Shown here one piece after another: positions 20,721 to 32,965 of a DNA stretch of 64,000 nucleotides; position 1 is the stretch's first letter; every line of letters starts with the position of its first letter. Under the pieces are notes generated by a model, which saw nothing but the letters and a program-made list of their open reading frames with translations, searched no databases and was not told the DNA's origin. The stretch spans positions 44,070,073 to 44,134,072 of the forward strand of contig OX457043.1 of the NCBI GenBank assembly GCA_949752735.1, in the 5' to 3' direction. A program made the translations under genes and the position numbers. Source of the stretch: Lumbricus terrestris (Eukaryota; Annelida; Clitellata; Crassiclitellata; Lumbricidae).

Positions 20721-21164
20721 TTCAAACGGTCAACTTCGAGGCGAGAAACTAAAATCTCCTGGGTAACGCCGGATACCACATCTAGTAGGTTCATAAGTCA
20801 ACAACTTTTGGCTAACGTCTGCTGCAGTCATCAGCGATTTACGTTTTAATAACAGTATTCTGATTTCTCAGGTTTTCTTCGCAAAATAATTTGCGGATTA
20901 TAAAACTGCGTCAGATGTGAGTAATAATCATCTTTCCACTACATCGATCATTAGCCTATTTTCTTCTTCCTCCTTCTCATCCTCCTCTGCCTCCCCCATC
21001 TTCATCTTCATGATCATCTTCTTTATCCTACTGTTCGATCGCGTCCTCTTTTCCTCCTCCTTCTCCTTCTTTCCCATTTTCATATTCATTCCATCCTCTA
21101 TACCCCTTCTTCGTTTGTCGTCTTCCTTCTCCTCCCTCTTCCTCCTCTTCCAGCTTCATCATCC

Positions 21165-21570
<406 letters not shown>

Positions 21571-21586
21571 TTACTACTACAACTAC

Positions 21587-21589
<3 letters not shown>

Positions 21590-21645
<56 letters not shown>

Positions 21646-22205
21646 TACTACTACTACTACTGCTACTGCTACTGCTGCTGCTGCTACTGCTGCTGCTACT
21701 ACTACTCTACTGCTACTGCTACTGCTACTGCTACTACTACTGCTACTGCTACTGCTACTGCTACTACTACTACTACTCTACTACTACTACTACTACTACT
21801 ACTACAACAACTGCCTCATCTACAACAGCAACAACTGCTATTGCTACTACTGCTACTAGGACTACTTTTGCTACACAACCACCACTACCACTACCATTAA
21901 CAATACAACAACTACTACTACTACTGCTACTACTACTACCATCACTACTGCTAGTACACTACTTCTGCTACTACTACTACTCCCACCACAACCACTACCA
22001 CTGCTACTACTACTACCATCACTACTACTAGTACACTACTTCCGCTGCTACTACTACTCCCACCACAACCACTACCACTACTACTACTACAACTACTACA
22101 ACTGCTACTACTACTAGGCTACCACCAGTGCACTTTGATACTACTACTACAACTACTACAACTGCTACTACTACTACTCCCACCACAACCACTACCACTG
22201 CTGCT
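21590..22205. repeat. (TAT)n to (TAC)n/(TGC)n trinucleotide array
   Basis: It starts as pure TAT, then drifts through TAC, TGC and CAC trinucleotides. A block with ACTACTACTCCCACCACAAC and CCACTACCACT recurs three times (about 21977, 22050 and 22170), so larger units were also duplicated. Confidence 0.93.
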
Positions 22206-22238
22206 ACATACGGGATGAAGTGAAGTGAGGGTGGCGAA

Positions 22239-22682
22239 TAGGTGGCTGCGGGTAGAGCATTTTGCTACCCGACCCGTACCCGTGACGTAGAGCTGCTACC
22301 CGTACCCGTACCACCAGTGGTACCACCAGTGCACTTTGATTATGACAACAGCTACCACTACTCTCACCACCATCACCACCACACTACTACCTCTATTACT
22401 ACTACAACTACTGCTACTATCAACACCATTATCAGCGTGTTTATTATTTTCACTGCCAATGTACTGCATGCCGTGTTGTAAACATTGCCGCCTGTAAGGC
22501 TCAGCATTGTACACAGGAAGGCGTGCTGATGACGTCGCGGGTACAATACGGGTACGGGTATACCCGCGGGTACGGGTCGGGTCGGGTAGTAATTTTGGGG
22601 ACGGGTCGGGTACGGGTACGGGTAGCAGCTCTACGTCACGGGTACGGGTCGGGTAGCAAAATGCTCTACCCGCAGCCCCCTA
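22239..22682. mobile_element. Fold-back unit with ~68-bp inverted ends
   Basis: TAGGTGGCTGCGGGTAGAGC and the following bases to 22312 are the near-perfect inverse of 22610-22682. The shared arm includes GCATTTTGCTACCCGACCCG and TGACGTAGAGCTGCTACCCG. Its left flank (GTGGCGAA) does not match the right flank, whereas the outer end at 18566 does. Confidence 0.7.
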
Positions 22683-22689
22683 GAACTTA

Positions 22690-22870
22690 CACTTGGCTTT
22701 TCTCGTGATAAGTATTATCTTATCCTTATCTGAAGCTGGCATCGTGTAAGCAGCAAACACGCATTTTTATTATCATTATCATAATCACGTCATTCGTAAT
22801 TATTATTATATTCTCGCGATTAGCTGATAAGAAGCATCAGCAATTAATGAAGATTTACGAGATGTGCAAG
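22690..22870. repeat. Duplicated block, partner at 9078-9260
   Basis: The shared order of motifs is described for the partner. This copy has extra ATTATTAT expansions. Confidence 0.65.
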
Positions 22871-23039
22871 AGAATAATCTGTTTGTCCTGCAGTCACCGC
22901 GCTTTACAGGTGCGTTCCCTAAAAATTTAGTTATGACAAGAAAGCGGCTTCAGTCGATTGGTGGATGCGGTTTCTCAATTCGCGCCAAAATCTCATCCGT
23001 CCGTCTCTCCTGGTGCATAGGCCTACCTATCTCTTTCTG

Positions 23040-23162
23040 TGTATATCTCTCAGTATCTGTCTCTCTGTCTCTCTCTGTCTTTGCCTCTCTCTGTCTCTCT
23101 CTATCTGTCTATCTGTCTCTGACTCTGTCTCTGACTCTGTCTCTGTCTCTGTCTGTCTCTCT
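23040..23162. repeat. (CT)n/(CTGT)n microsatellite
   Basis: CTCTCTGT, CTATCTGT and GACTCTGT steps. Confidence 0.93.
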
Positions 23163-23519
23163 ATTCGTGCAAGAACTTGCGACAATTCGGGGCCTACCTC
23201 TTTCCGTTCTCAACACCAGTCAGTAAATCAATGGTCCGTTTAGTCACCACAATGGATCACTGCTGTGCAGTTGCAATTCGGTCATGACAGGTCGAGGCAA
23301 CTTAAAGGAGAGATGGCGCTAACTCGCAAAAATATGGCTGTTCTGCTGACTCGTGTTTTGCTTGGGCTGCAGAATTGTTTGGTCGTATCTCCAATTTTTC
23401 CCAAATGCAGTTCAGAGTTGATTTTTAGCAGTCATTAATTTTATTTTATCTTTCTTCAGTTTCAATTGCCAGGAGAAACGACGAACCGTTTTAAAGATAT
23501 ATTCATTGGAAACGAAATA
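23163..23519. other. No gene seen
   Basis: Unique-looking sequence without a supportable ORF. Confidence 0.5.
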
Positions 23520-23850
23520 TGAAATCCACAAAAAGGAAGTTGCATAACACCTTAATAAATAAGCATACAGAAGAAAGCAAATGCCTAGTCCTACGCACTT
23601 GTCAGTATTAAGCAGTGCGTGATCATCTTAACCTTGAACTTTCGAGCGCCTTTGCTGTAGGCCTAAGTTATAGCCTACCAATATCGGCTTGCATCCTGCT
23701 GTCGTAAATATACTGCTAGAATTCGTCTGCATATAGTTGCACTACAACGTGTACGAGTAGGATGTCTTAGTGAAGCACCTTAGATATATTTGCATGGCGA
23801 TACTTCAGTAGGCTACTAAGTAATGCTGTATAGTGGACAAGTTACTCACG
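23520..23850. repeat. Duplicated block, partner at 12380-12715
   Basis: Co-linear with the partner from AAGGAAGTTGC to GGACAAGTTACTCACG. Confidence 0.7.
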
Positions 23851-23856
23851 ACATCC

Positions 23857-24015
23857 GAAAGTATTATTACTATTATTATTTTTTTTGCCCCGAGGTATTT
23901 AGGATCTCTCAGGGACTTCATTACTAACTATTGGTTAAAAACTAGTCCAGAATTATTATTATTATTATTATTATTGTTATTGTTTTTATTACTACTACTA
24001 CTACTACTACTACTT

Positions 24016-24048
<33 letters not shown>

Positions 24049-24111
24049 TTATTACTATTACTATTATTATTGTTATTATTATTATTATTATTATTATTAA
24101 ATAAATAAATT
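23857..24111 (+). mobile_element. SINE-like short retroelement with 23-bp target duplication
   Basis: The flanks 23834-23856 and 24112-24134 are the same 23 bases (beginning TGGACAAGTTACTCACG), a long target duplication of the kind left by target-primed reverse transcription. The body holds CGAGGTATTTAGGATCTCTC and AGGGACTTC and ends in a long TAC/TAT-type tail closing with AAATAAATAAATT. The GGTATTTAGGATC core recurs at 41125-41300 with a similar ATT-rich tail. No tRNA-like head is evident. Confidence 0.75.
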
Positions 24112-24393
24112 TGGACAAGTTACTCACGACATCCCAATTATTACCGGTCACTCACTCTGTAATTCTCTACCTCCTTTTGTTCGCGACTCGCTTAAGTTAG
24201 CGAGTCTGCCTTTCGCTCTGAACTGAGAACTTGCCTCTTCCAGTTGTCTCTTTCTCTAATATATAATTATTTATCGCTCTCGATGGATTTCCCGACTTCA
24301 ATGCGTACTCGTGAACATTGTAAGGAAAGTTTTACCAAATCACAGCTGCATTGCATTGCATAAATAGAGACAATTAATTTCAAGGTAATGGTA

Positions 24394-24507
24394 AACTACG
24401 CCACTGGTTGATCTATGCCAGTGCCAGTCCCAAGCCTGGATAAAGGAGGAGGGCGACGCTAATCATCTTTGATATGGAAATGTCGTTAAACATGTAACAA
24501 GCAGGGT
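24394..24507 (-). repeat. Copy of the TGTTTAACGACAC dispersed repeat (minus)
   Basis: On the minus strand it reads TTACATGTTTAACGACATTT, then AAAGATGATTAGCGTCGCCC, CCAGGCTTGGGACTGGCACT and ends ACCAGTGGCG. Confidence 0.72.
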
Positions 24508-24807
24508 ATTGGTAGCCTCTGGCGTGAAGAGCGCGCGCGGACGCGTGATGGTCTCCCGATACACTTCCAACGGTCGACTTAGTATTTCTTTCGGTAGGTG
24601 GCGTCGGTAGAATTGGCAGGGCGTGATATCTGCCTGGCATGACTCCTGTCAAGCGGTTCAAACAAGTTTCACTTGTTCATAGTTTCAACTGGATTTACTT
24701 ACGCACGCCGCATTCTACCAGAAATGTCACGAGACCCGTTACCTGGTAGAGTAAGCGAAACGGCGTAAATATGTCCTATAGGCTAGCCTATAGTAGGTCC
24801 ACATTTT

Positions 24808-25007
24808 NNNNNNNNNNNNNNNNNNNNNNNNNNNNNNNNNNNNNNNNNNNNNNNNNNNNNNNNNNNNNNNNNNNNNNNNNNNNNNNNNNNNNNNNNNNNN
24901 NNNNNNNNNNNNNNNNNNNNNNNNNNNNNNNNNNNNNNNNNNNNNNNNNNNNNNNNNNNNNNNNNNNNNNNNNNNNNNNNNNNNNNNNNNNNNNNNNNNN
25001 NNNNNNN
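24808..25007. other. Assembly gap (200 N)
   Basis: Exactly 200 N, probably a fixed-size placeholder. It abuts a (CA)n tract, a common cause of assembly breaks. Continuity across it is not proven by the sequence. Confidence 0.99.
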
Positions 25008-25017
25008 ATTTTATCTG

Positions 25018-25018
<1 letters not shown>

Positions 25019-25093
<75 letters not shown>

Positions 25094-25165
25094 GCACACA
25101 CACACAAGCACACACGCAAAGACACACGCGCGCGCACACGCACACATGCGCACACACACACGCAA
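25019..25165. repeat. (CA)n microsatellite
   Basis: Over 35 CA units, then mixed ACAC/GCGC steps. Confidence 0.98.
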
Positions 25166-25237
25166 TAAATGTAGGCTATCCGCGTAAACAACACAGTGAC
25201 TGGGTTGACAAAGCCAGAGGCAGATGTCTTGTCGCTG

Positions 25238-25340
25238 TTTAACGACTCTGCATGTCATATCAAAGATGAATAGTGTCGCCCTCCTCCTTTACCCAGGCAC
25301 GGGACTGGCATTGGCAGAATGCAACCATGGTGGCGGAGTA
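25238..25340 (+). repeat. Copy of the TGTTTAACGACAC dispersed repeat
   Basis: GTTTAACGACTCTGCATGTC, AATAGTGTCGCCCTCCTCC, CAGGCACGGGACTGGCATTG and GTGGCGGAGT occur in the family order. Confidence 0.7.
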
Positions 25341-25411
25341 TTGACGTCAAATGTGATTTGCAATATTTAAAAAGGAACGAGAATAAACGGTTTTGAAATA
25401 GCACACCTAAT

Positions 25412-25618
25412 ATGTCACCCAGCCAGCAACGGGGTAAATACACGCATAAATTAAGTGCGAACCTGCCATTATCTAAAAGTGCAGGTGCCCTCGTGAAAGC
25501 GGTGAAAGTTTTAATCGGTGTTTATGTTAACTGTGTTCACTTCTCGCTTGAAGCCACTGAAGCAGGACAGTCGGTAGATGGTGACGATAGAGCAGCTAAA
25601 ATTAGTCAAGTCCTGGTA
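25412..25618 (+). CDS. Candidate coding exon, unidentified
   Basis: ATG at 25412 opens 69 codons starting MSPSQQRGKYTHKLSANLPL, with a hydrophobic-basic middle (KAVKVLIGVYVNC) and an acidic end. The frame reaches CCTGGTATGA, where GTATGA could be a splice donor. Composition is less AT-rich than the flanks. No homolog is recognised and chance is a strong alternative. Confidence 0.15.
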
Positions 25619-25679
25619 TGAGCCACATTATAGTATATTACATAACACATTATATCAGTTTTTATAGTAGATAAAAATA

Positions 25680-25905
25680 AAAAAATAAAATAATAATAAT
25701 AATAATAATAATAATAATTTTAGTTTTAGTTTTAGTTTTAGTTTTAGTTTTAGTTTTAATTTTAGTTTTTTGTGTAATTCCTGTTATACTAATGTTGTGG
25801 TTTTTTTAAAGATATTAAAAGGATTAATAATATAAAAAAAAAAAATAAAAAAAAAATAAAAAAAAAATAAAATAATAATAATAATAATAATAATAACGAC
25901 AATTT
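25680..25905. repeat. Simple repeats: (AAT)n, (TTTTAG)n, A-rich
   Basis: (AAT)n at about 25690-25718, then (GTTTTA)n to 25765, then A-rich and (AAT)n from 25838. The GTTTTA hexamer also builds the ends of 44502-45776. Confidence 0.93.
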
Positions 25906-26114
25906 ATAATGGCGCCGTAACGCGGCCATGCCGCTACAAGGGCGCCTAACTAGATCACATAACTATATGTGGTATGAGCCTTTATGTGCCTGCACACTTT
26001 ACTGCCACGTGTAGGCTATATAGGCTAAAGCTTGGTGCAGGTTTTACGTGGCTTAGAATGAGACTGCTTTTTCTGGTTGTTCGCGAGCCAATGCGTGAAT
26101 GAGTCGCTCTAGCC

Positions 26115-29100
26115 CAGCGGTTCTCAACCTTTTAAGTGCGACGACAAACCCTTCATGGGCGCAGCCACCCTATGGGACCCACGGGACGCGTCTCTCAACT
26201 TTTGAGAGGCTTGGGACGGTCCCCCGCCCAACTTTCGACGAACGGTCCCTCCCAACTTCCGACGAGAGGCCTGGGACGGTCCCTCCCAACTTTGCCACCG
26301 ACTGCTGTTAATACCCATTTTAATATAGATTGGCACATTAAGAACGTAGCTTCTCAGCATGAAGGCTGAATCAAGAGCGTTTTAATCCTGCCTGTAATCC
26401 TACGTCTTACTGTTTTGTTACTGTGGTAACGCATGTCTACACAATGGGGGCAGACTTTTAGGGGACAACGGGAGACGGTCAGGGGTTGAACCTCACCATC
26501 CCTCTGGCATAGGTGCAACCACCCTATGGGACCCACGGGACGCGTCCGCCGACTTCTGAGAGACTTGGGACGGTCCCTCCCAACCTTTGCCACTGACTGC
26601 TACTTTGTTCTTTACTGTTTTGTTACCATGGTAACTCTGGGCGCAGACTTAGGGGTTGCGGCAGCGGGGACGGTCCCCTCCAAAGTTTGTGGTGGGGGAC
26701 GCAGGTGCTTATATCCCTCCCCAAAATCATCATAATTTTTTGCAGTTTTAACCACTATTTATCCATAATTTTGTTAAGATGGCAGCTTAAAATGCTACTA
26801 TAACGGCATGAAAATTTAAAAAATTACACAATGAGAGGAACATTTATTGAAGTCTTAAACCATGTGTTTATGAGAAAATATTTTGGGATGACGGCTTAAG
26901 AAATCTGAATATTTTTAAACAATGGAATGGACGCTTTTGAAGTCTAAAGCCACAACTATCAACACTGAAATGATTGAGCAATTTCATTCAAATGACAACC
27001 TAAAATGCTATAATTACAGTCTTTTAACGTAAAAAATGAAACAATGGCCAGAGGACATAAGTCTTAAAGCATGTCTTTCAGCAATTAAAATGAGAAATTT
27101 TTTGAGCTTAAGAAAGTCACCAAATTTTACAGCATGGAAATTTAAGAAAAAAATTAACAATTTGAGAAGGCTCTTTTGAAGTCTTTAACCACGACTATCA
27201 ACACTGAAATGACGAGCAATTTCGTAAAAATGACAGCCTAAAATGCTGCAATTGCAGAGTGGAAATTCAAACAAATTTGGAGATTGGGAAAGGGTACACC
27301 CCTCCCCAAATCTTCCTCTGCTAAACGGCTCGCGCCTCGTCGATCCTCCTTCGGCCGTTCGTTCGTCCCCCAAAGCCAGCACCAAGTCTTCACCTATGGT
27401 CTACAGACTCTACAGTCTACACTGCCAGGAGATGAAAATGGACACATGTTTCTCATTCTTTAGTTCCGCTGTGTGTTGATTTATATGTGCATTTGAATCA
27501 ATAGATAAGTTGGGTATTTGTTGCACGACTATAATTTTGGCATCATTTTACTGTTTCTAAGATAGATAGGCTTAGGTTTCTCTAATAATAAGCGTAACTT
27601 CTGTCCCTTTTCCGGTTAGACGGAAATGAACACTCATGATATTTATGTGTAGACCCAAAGATTTTAACAGGGAGGTTGCACAGGGAGGTTTTACCCTGTC
27701 AGAATCTTTGTGTAGACCTATTTTAAAATCAATGATTATTTGTTGCATGACTTCTGTCCCTTTTGGGTAGATCTAAGCTTTGCATCTCCAGAAACTTAGC
27801 CATCTTTGTAAGCAATGTCAACTGTCAATTCCTATGGCTCATTAAGTGATTGATTGACTGATTTAGATTTAGACTTTCACATAGGTACTTTAGGTAGTCC
27901 TACTTAGGTAGGTTTAGGTAGGTTTAGGTACTTTTATTCCGATACCATCGTTGCAAAATTTCAGGTAAACTGGAACCAAAGACGCACTCGATTTGGCATC
28001 AAATGCTCAAAATTGCGTCGGTTTCTGGGGCTCCGCACCAGACCCCGGTGGAGGAGCTTACTACGCTTCCCCATAGGCCTACCCCTAATCGTTACGGGCT
28101 TCTTGCCTTCGGCAATCGCGGCATCGCGCGTTTCGCGCTCGCTATTAAGAATTTTCATTTGGTCCCCTCCCCAACTTTTAGAACGTGGTTGCGCCTATGG
28201 AACTCTGGGAACATTTCAAAAACGAAATTGGTTGTTGCCCCTTCGCTGCATCTTTGTTACTTTTGTCCATTGTTATGCATTTTCACCTCATAATTCGAAA
28301 ACTGCTTTTAGGCATTAATATCATGAGCTTTTTGCCTCTTGCGATTCTGAGAGCAGTTCGAAGTTTAAGTCTTCTAACTCTATTCAGCAGTGGAAGAGAT
28401 TTTGGGATGGGAGTAAGCACCACTCCCCATTGTCGAAATTTTTGCTTTTCGCACTGCAATGGTAGCTGACATTCTAGTGCAATTGTTCATCATATAAGTG
28501 CTGATAGTCGTAGTTTAAAAAGTCTCCCAATTGCTTAAGTTTGTCCCCCCACTGCAATGGTCGCATGTTAAGCTGTCATCTGAAGAAAATTTCCCGTAAT
28601 TTCAGTGCTGAAAGACCTGGTTTAAGACTTCAATAAATGTTACCGTCCCATTATTTAATTTTTTTAATATCCACGCTGCAACTACCGCATTTTTTAAAGC
28701 TGTCATCTTTAAAAAATGCTCATTTTTTCAAAGATGATAGTCATGGTCTAACACTTTAGATTTGCGTGCTTTAACTGTAACATTTTAAGTTGACATCTTA
28801 ACAAAGCTAATCATGATTTCAGTGTTCAGAGACGTGGCTTAGGACTTCAATAAACATACCTTACCCATTGTTTAAAATCTTTTAAATTTGCACACTGTAA
28901 TGATAGTTAGTCGCAAAAATCACAAATCGCTCAAACAGCCTACTCCTTTTTTAAGCTGTGACTGGGCTAGGAGCGCCTCTGACGAAGCGTTAAATAATAT
29001 CTCGTAGGCCTAATGAATGAGTGAATGGTAGCACTTTAAAAGCTGTCGTCTTAACAAAATTAGACTACTCGTGATTTCAGTGCTCAGAAACGTGGTTTAA

Positions 29101-29842
29101 GACTTCATTAATTTCCCCTTTCCCATTGCCAACGTTTTTTAACTTTTGCGCAAGTTAAAGAAGTATTTAAAGCTGGCATCTTACAAAAATTGCTCGTTAT
29201 GGATATACAGCGGATAACACAATAGAAATTTATAATGATATTAATGAAATATTGGGGGATACAAGCAGTTCTGTCCCCCACAATAAATATCCAGGGGACC
29301 GTCCCTCTCTCACCCCAGTCTCCGTCCACACATATGCCTCACTAACTGACAACATAGATTCGAATTCTTTGAGCAAACCAAATATTGTTTCATTTTTTAG
29401 GAGAATGGTAAAAGGAGAATTTGCATTTGAAAACTAAAATGGCAAAAATGATCGAAACACTCGTAGCAAAAGTATAAGTAGGCTAAAATTTATTTTAGGT
29501 TGTTTTAGTGTAGTGGATAGCGTTGAAATTTTTATTTGACCTGCATCTTTTTACTTAGTTCCGGAGGGTACACACAACACCTGGCAACATGGGCGGAGTT
29601 TATCAGGGGCTAGGGGGGCTAAGCCCCCCTCAAGAAGACCCAGAGTCATTTTTACCGTGTATATTGTATCTTTTCTCTGGTCTAGCCCCTGCACGCGAAA
29701 CATACAAACGACTAAAAAAGGGTCATCAACTTTCTTGGTCGGGAAATTTGTTTATTTGGCCTTTGGCCGAAATTTGAGACCGATGACTAAAAAAAATCGT
29801 TAGGCGAACCCACCGTGGCGACTCACAGGCTGAGAACCGCTG
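26115..29842. mobile_element. hAT-like fold-back element (3.7 kb) with inverted tandem arms
   Basis: Ends are CAGCGGTTCTCAACCT and, inverted, CAGCGGTTCTCAGCCT, the classic hAT-type terminus. Flanks are CTCTAGCC (26107-26114) and CTCCAGCC (29843-29850), 7 of 8 identical. Next to the left end, a GACCCACGGGACGCGTC block occurs twice (26175, 26528). The left arm (about 26720-27300) holds diverged tandem units with TTAAAATGCT, GAAGTCTTAAACCA and CAACACTGAAATGA. The right arm (about 28450-29330) holds the same motifs inverted (CAGTGCTGA, TGGTTTAAGACTTCA, TTTAAGCTGTCATC). No transposase ORF is seen. A second MITE fragment is nested at 29589. Confidence 0.7.
29589..29790. mobile_element. Partial CATGGGCGGAG-family MITE nested in 26115-29842
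   Basis: It starts CATGGGCGGAGTTTATCAGG and continues GGCTAGGGGGGCTAAGC, as at 7629. It contains AAAAAAGGGTCATCAACTTT. The inverted right end is missing. Confidence 0.65.
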
Positions 29843-29850
29843 CTCCAGCC

Positions 29851-30321
29851 ATTTAGCCTAGTTCTGAGTGAATGAGCCATGATACCCTCTACTCTGAAGC
29901 CCTGTGGTACTATAGGCCTCGCAGCTCTGCCTTGCTTTTGCCAATCGACCCACTTTCATTCATCTCCGCCGCCTTTAGTAAATTTAGTGTCTCGCTACTG
30001 ATATTCCAACGGTGCGGTCAGAGTGGTATGAAGCGTGGCTCTTTTCAAGTTTTCATGTCAGGCCTCAATTCTAATTCTTTTCAATAAAACAGATCTATTT
30101 TTTATAATAGAGCGTCACGCGGGGTTACGTCGCGTTGACCAAATCTTGTCTTATGTTTTCGAAGTTCGATCGCAATTTTCAATTTCGAAGGCAGTTGCAA
30201 CGTTAAACATGCAACAAGAATCCACGTGCTTTGGTCGTAGAATATTTCGCGTGCCTTGTTCATGGAATAGGCTACCATATGTCACGTGCATGCTTTGTCC
30301 ATACAACGTGTAAGCAGATAG
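29851..30321. other. No gene seen
   Basis: Short chance ORFs only. Confidence 0.5.
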
Positions 30322-30329
30322 GCTATAGG

Positions 30330-30496
30330 CAGTGGCGTAGGCAAGGGGGGGTTTCGGGGGTCAAACCCCCCCCCCCCATTGGCTCCGAAAAAAAGGTTTT
30401 TTAAGGTTATTTTTCTGTTTAAGTAAGAAAAAATAGCAAAAAACAGGGTTTCCGGCCATAAAACCCCCCCATGAAAAATTCCTGGCTACGCCACTG
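30330..30496. mobile_element. hAT-like MITE, CAGTGGCGTAG family (167 bp)
   Basis: Ends CAGTGGCGTAGGCAAGG and, inverted, CAGTGGCGTAGCCAGGA. Perfect 8-bp duplication GCTATAGG at 30322-30329 and 30497-30504. G-runs near the left end face C-runs. Confidence 0.9.
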
Positions 30497-30934
30497 GCTA
30501 TAGGTCTACGATGGAGGTTAATGTTGCGCTCAGGAAATATCAAGCCAATCTGTTGGACTCTCGAGTTAACTCCACGAGATAAGAAGAGAAACAAAACAGA
30601 AAATGGTTTTTTTCGGTCGATATTCAAGTTAGAAGTGGGTAGGCCTATCATTGAAACGGAATCTATCGCCGTAAAGAAAGAAATTACGGTTCAGGTAATC
30701 ACACTTCTATAATTTGTTATCAACTTAATTATCGTTATTATTATTATTATGAACATTTCAAAGTATAACTTGTTAGAACATTCCTACTTACGTACCCTCA
30801 AATTGTAGGTTCTCGATACATCCCGCCCCGAAGTACAATGTATGAGATCTTCTGTTATGCGTAGTCTTTTGGGTGAGCCTCGATTAATTTTAGCACGATC
30901 GTGGGATCTCGTGTATGCATTCCGTGTTGCTCAC

Positions 30935-31031
30935 GCCACGTTAGCCCAGTTAGCTACCTTGGTAAGAGAGCTGGCGGCCGCGCGTCTGTGGAAGAGAGCG
31001 TGAGGGTCGCGGTTCGAATCCTGAAGGTGGC
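30935..31031 (+). other. tRNA-like sequence, probable SINE head or tRNA pseudogene
   Basis: GCCAC at the start can pair with GTGGC at the end (acceptor-like). An A-box-like TTAGCCCAGTTAGCTACC and a B-box GGTTCGAATCC are correctly ordered. At 97 bases it is longer than most tRNAs, so a long variable arm or degeneracy is needed. It could be the head of a SINE; the following 120 bases have no recognised body. Confidence 0.45.
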
Positions 31032-31745
31032 TATCTCAGAGATTCAAAATCTCTGGCTAGCACGATCCGTCCACGGGGACCTAAAATGGCGTGGCGTCCA
31101 TTCAAACGGGCGAGCGGTGGTGAAGGATCAAACCCTCAGGGTCGAGGCCATAGACAGCCGCTATATACAAATCCGATTACATTACATACATGAAACACAG
31201 TGTGGAATCGACTACCGTATATCAACTCATATATCTGTTGCTCAATATAGTTTTCTTAATCCAAGAAATGCATCGAAACTTCTCATTGGCCCACGAACAT
31301 CATGGACAAATTGGACATGCCAGTGCTCTTCATCTTCCTCGGGCGATTAATATCTCGCCTCCGATTCGCATTTCTATGTGACTAAGGCCTAACGTGCGTT
31401 AAAAATGTTTGTAATAGTAATGGTAACAATAATAATATTTTTACTAATAACCTCGGCCAGATGCACTGACTGGCGGAGGATGTCCGTAATAATATTATTA
31501 TTGTTGCTATATCACTATTACAGACATTTTTAAAACGGTGCACGACCTTTTTCAGCGTTTGTCAATTTGCATGCAATGTTTTAACGCCGTGATATTAATT
31601 TTAGAGGCTCTACGTTTGAGAACGAAAACGCATAGGCTAGCCTGTGGTCGCTCTTTTAAATTACGAAGTTTACCCAGGTTTTTGATGACTTCTACAACGT
31701 AAAATATCAACAGATGTCGCCCCGAAATTCGGTGAACATTCAGAA
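31032..31745. other. No gene seen
   Basis: An open frame at 30901-31350 crosses the tRNA-like sequence and has no domain. AT-rich afterwards. Confidence 0.45.
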
Positions 31746-31746
31746 G

Positions 31747-31887
<141 letters not shown>

Positions 31888-32097
31888 TCTATAGAGTCCG
31901 TCAATCGGTTGTCTCCGAATGTGTTTTTGTCGTTGTCAAGGCGCCCTTGTAGTAGCATGGCTGCGTTATGGCGCCATAGAAATTGTCGTCATCATTACAG
32001 AGACAGACAGACGGACAGAGGCAAGCAAAGAGAGACAGAGGCTGAGACAAACAAAGAGAGAGAGAGCGTAAATGAGCGAAAGAGTGAATGAATGGAT

Positions 32098-32312
32098 TTG
32101 GTAGGTAGGTATGTAGGTAGGTATGTAGGTAGGTAGGTAGGCAGGTAGGTAGGTAGGTAGGTAGGTAGGTAGGTAGGTAGGTAGGTAGGTGGGATGACAA
32201 CGCCTCAGATTCACACTTTGGTGTGACCTTGCGCGCGTAATAAATTTATGTAATAATAATAATAGGTAGGTAGGTAGGTAGGTAGGTAGGCAAGTAGGTA
32301 GGTAAGTGGGTA
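32098..32312. repeat. (GTAG)n tetranucleotide arrays
   Basis: Two GTAG arrays (32098-32190, 32263-32312) separated by unique sequence. Confidence 0.95.
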
Positions 32313-32332
32313 GGCACCTGCGTTATGTGTGA

Positions 32333-32480
32333 GAGTGTGTGTGTGTGTGTGTGTGTGTTTGCGTGTTTGTGCGAATGTGTGTGTGTGTGTGTGTGTGCAA
32401 CTGTGCATGTGTGTGTGTGCGTGTGCGTGTTTGTGTGTGTGTGTGTGTTTGTGTGTGTGTGCGCGTGTGTGCGAAGCGCG
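32333..32480. repeat. (GT)n cryptic microsatellite
   Basis: GTGTGT interrupted by GC, TT and CA steps. Confidence 0.93.
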
Positions 32481-32713
32481 TGTGCAGGCGTGGCCTCGTG
32501 TGTATACTCACGTGCCACCGATATCTTGGACAATGTGAAAACAAGACAAGAATTCTTACAGTAGAAAAGAACCGTTTGTTGACATGAACGGTATTATACA
32601 CGTCGTTGCTGCTTGAATAGGGCGACATGGGACGATGGTGCGAAGTATACCATGTCCTACTAGTTTATTGTCGGGTATCAGCGTTGATAAAATCAAATAA
32701 ACATGTTTGATGT

Positions 32714-32814
32714 TCATCGTCACCATCGTCATCGTCGTCGTCGTCGTCATCATCATCATCATCATCATCGTCATCGTCGTCGTCATCATTATCATCATTA
32801 TCATTATCGTCATT

Positions 32815-32862
<48 letters not shown>

Positions 32863-32965
32863 GTCGTCGTCGTCGTCGTCGTCGTTGTCATCATCATCAT
32901 CGTTATCATCATTATAATCATCATTATTATCATCATCATCATCGTCATCGTTATCATCATTATGT
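32714..32965. repeat. (ATC/GTC)n trinucleotide array
   Basis: About 80 CAT, CGT and TAT-type trinucleotides. The methionine-, isoleucine- or histidine-rich ORFs are artefacts. Confidence 0.97.

Noticed and set aside
24788..25258. ORFs spanning the N gap
   Set aside because: Open frame is produced by N and by a (CA)n tract.
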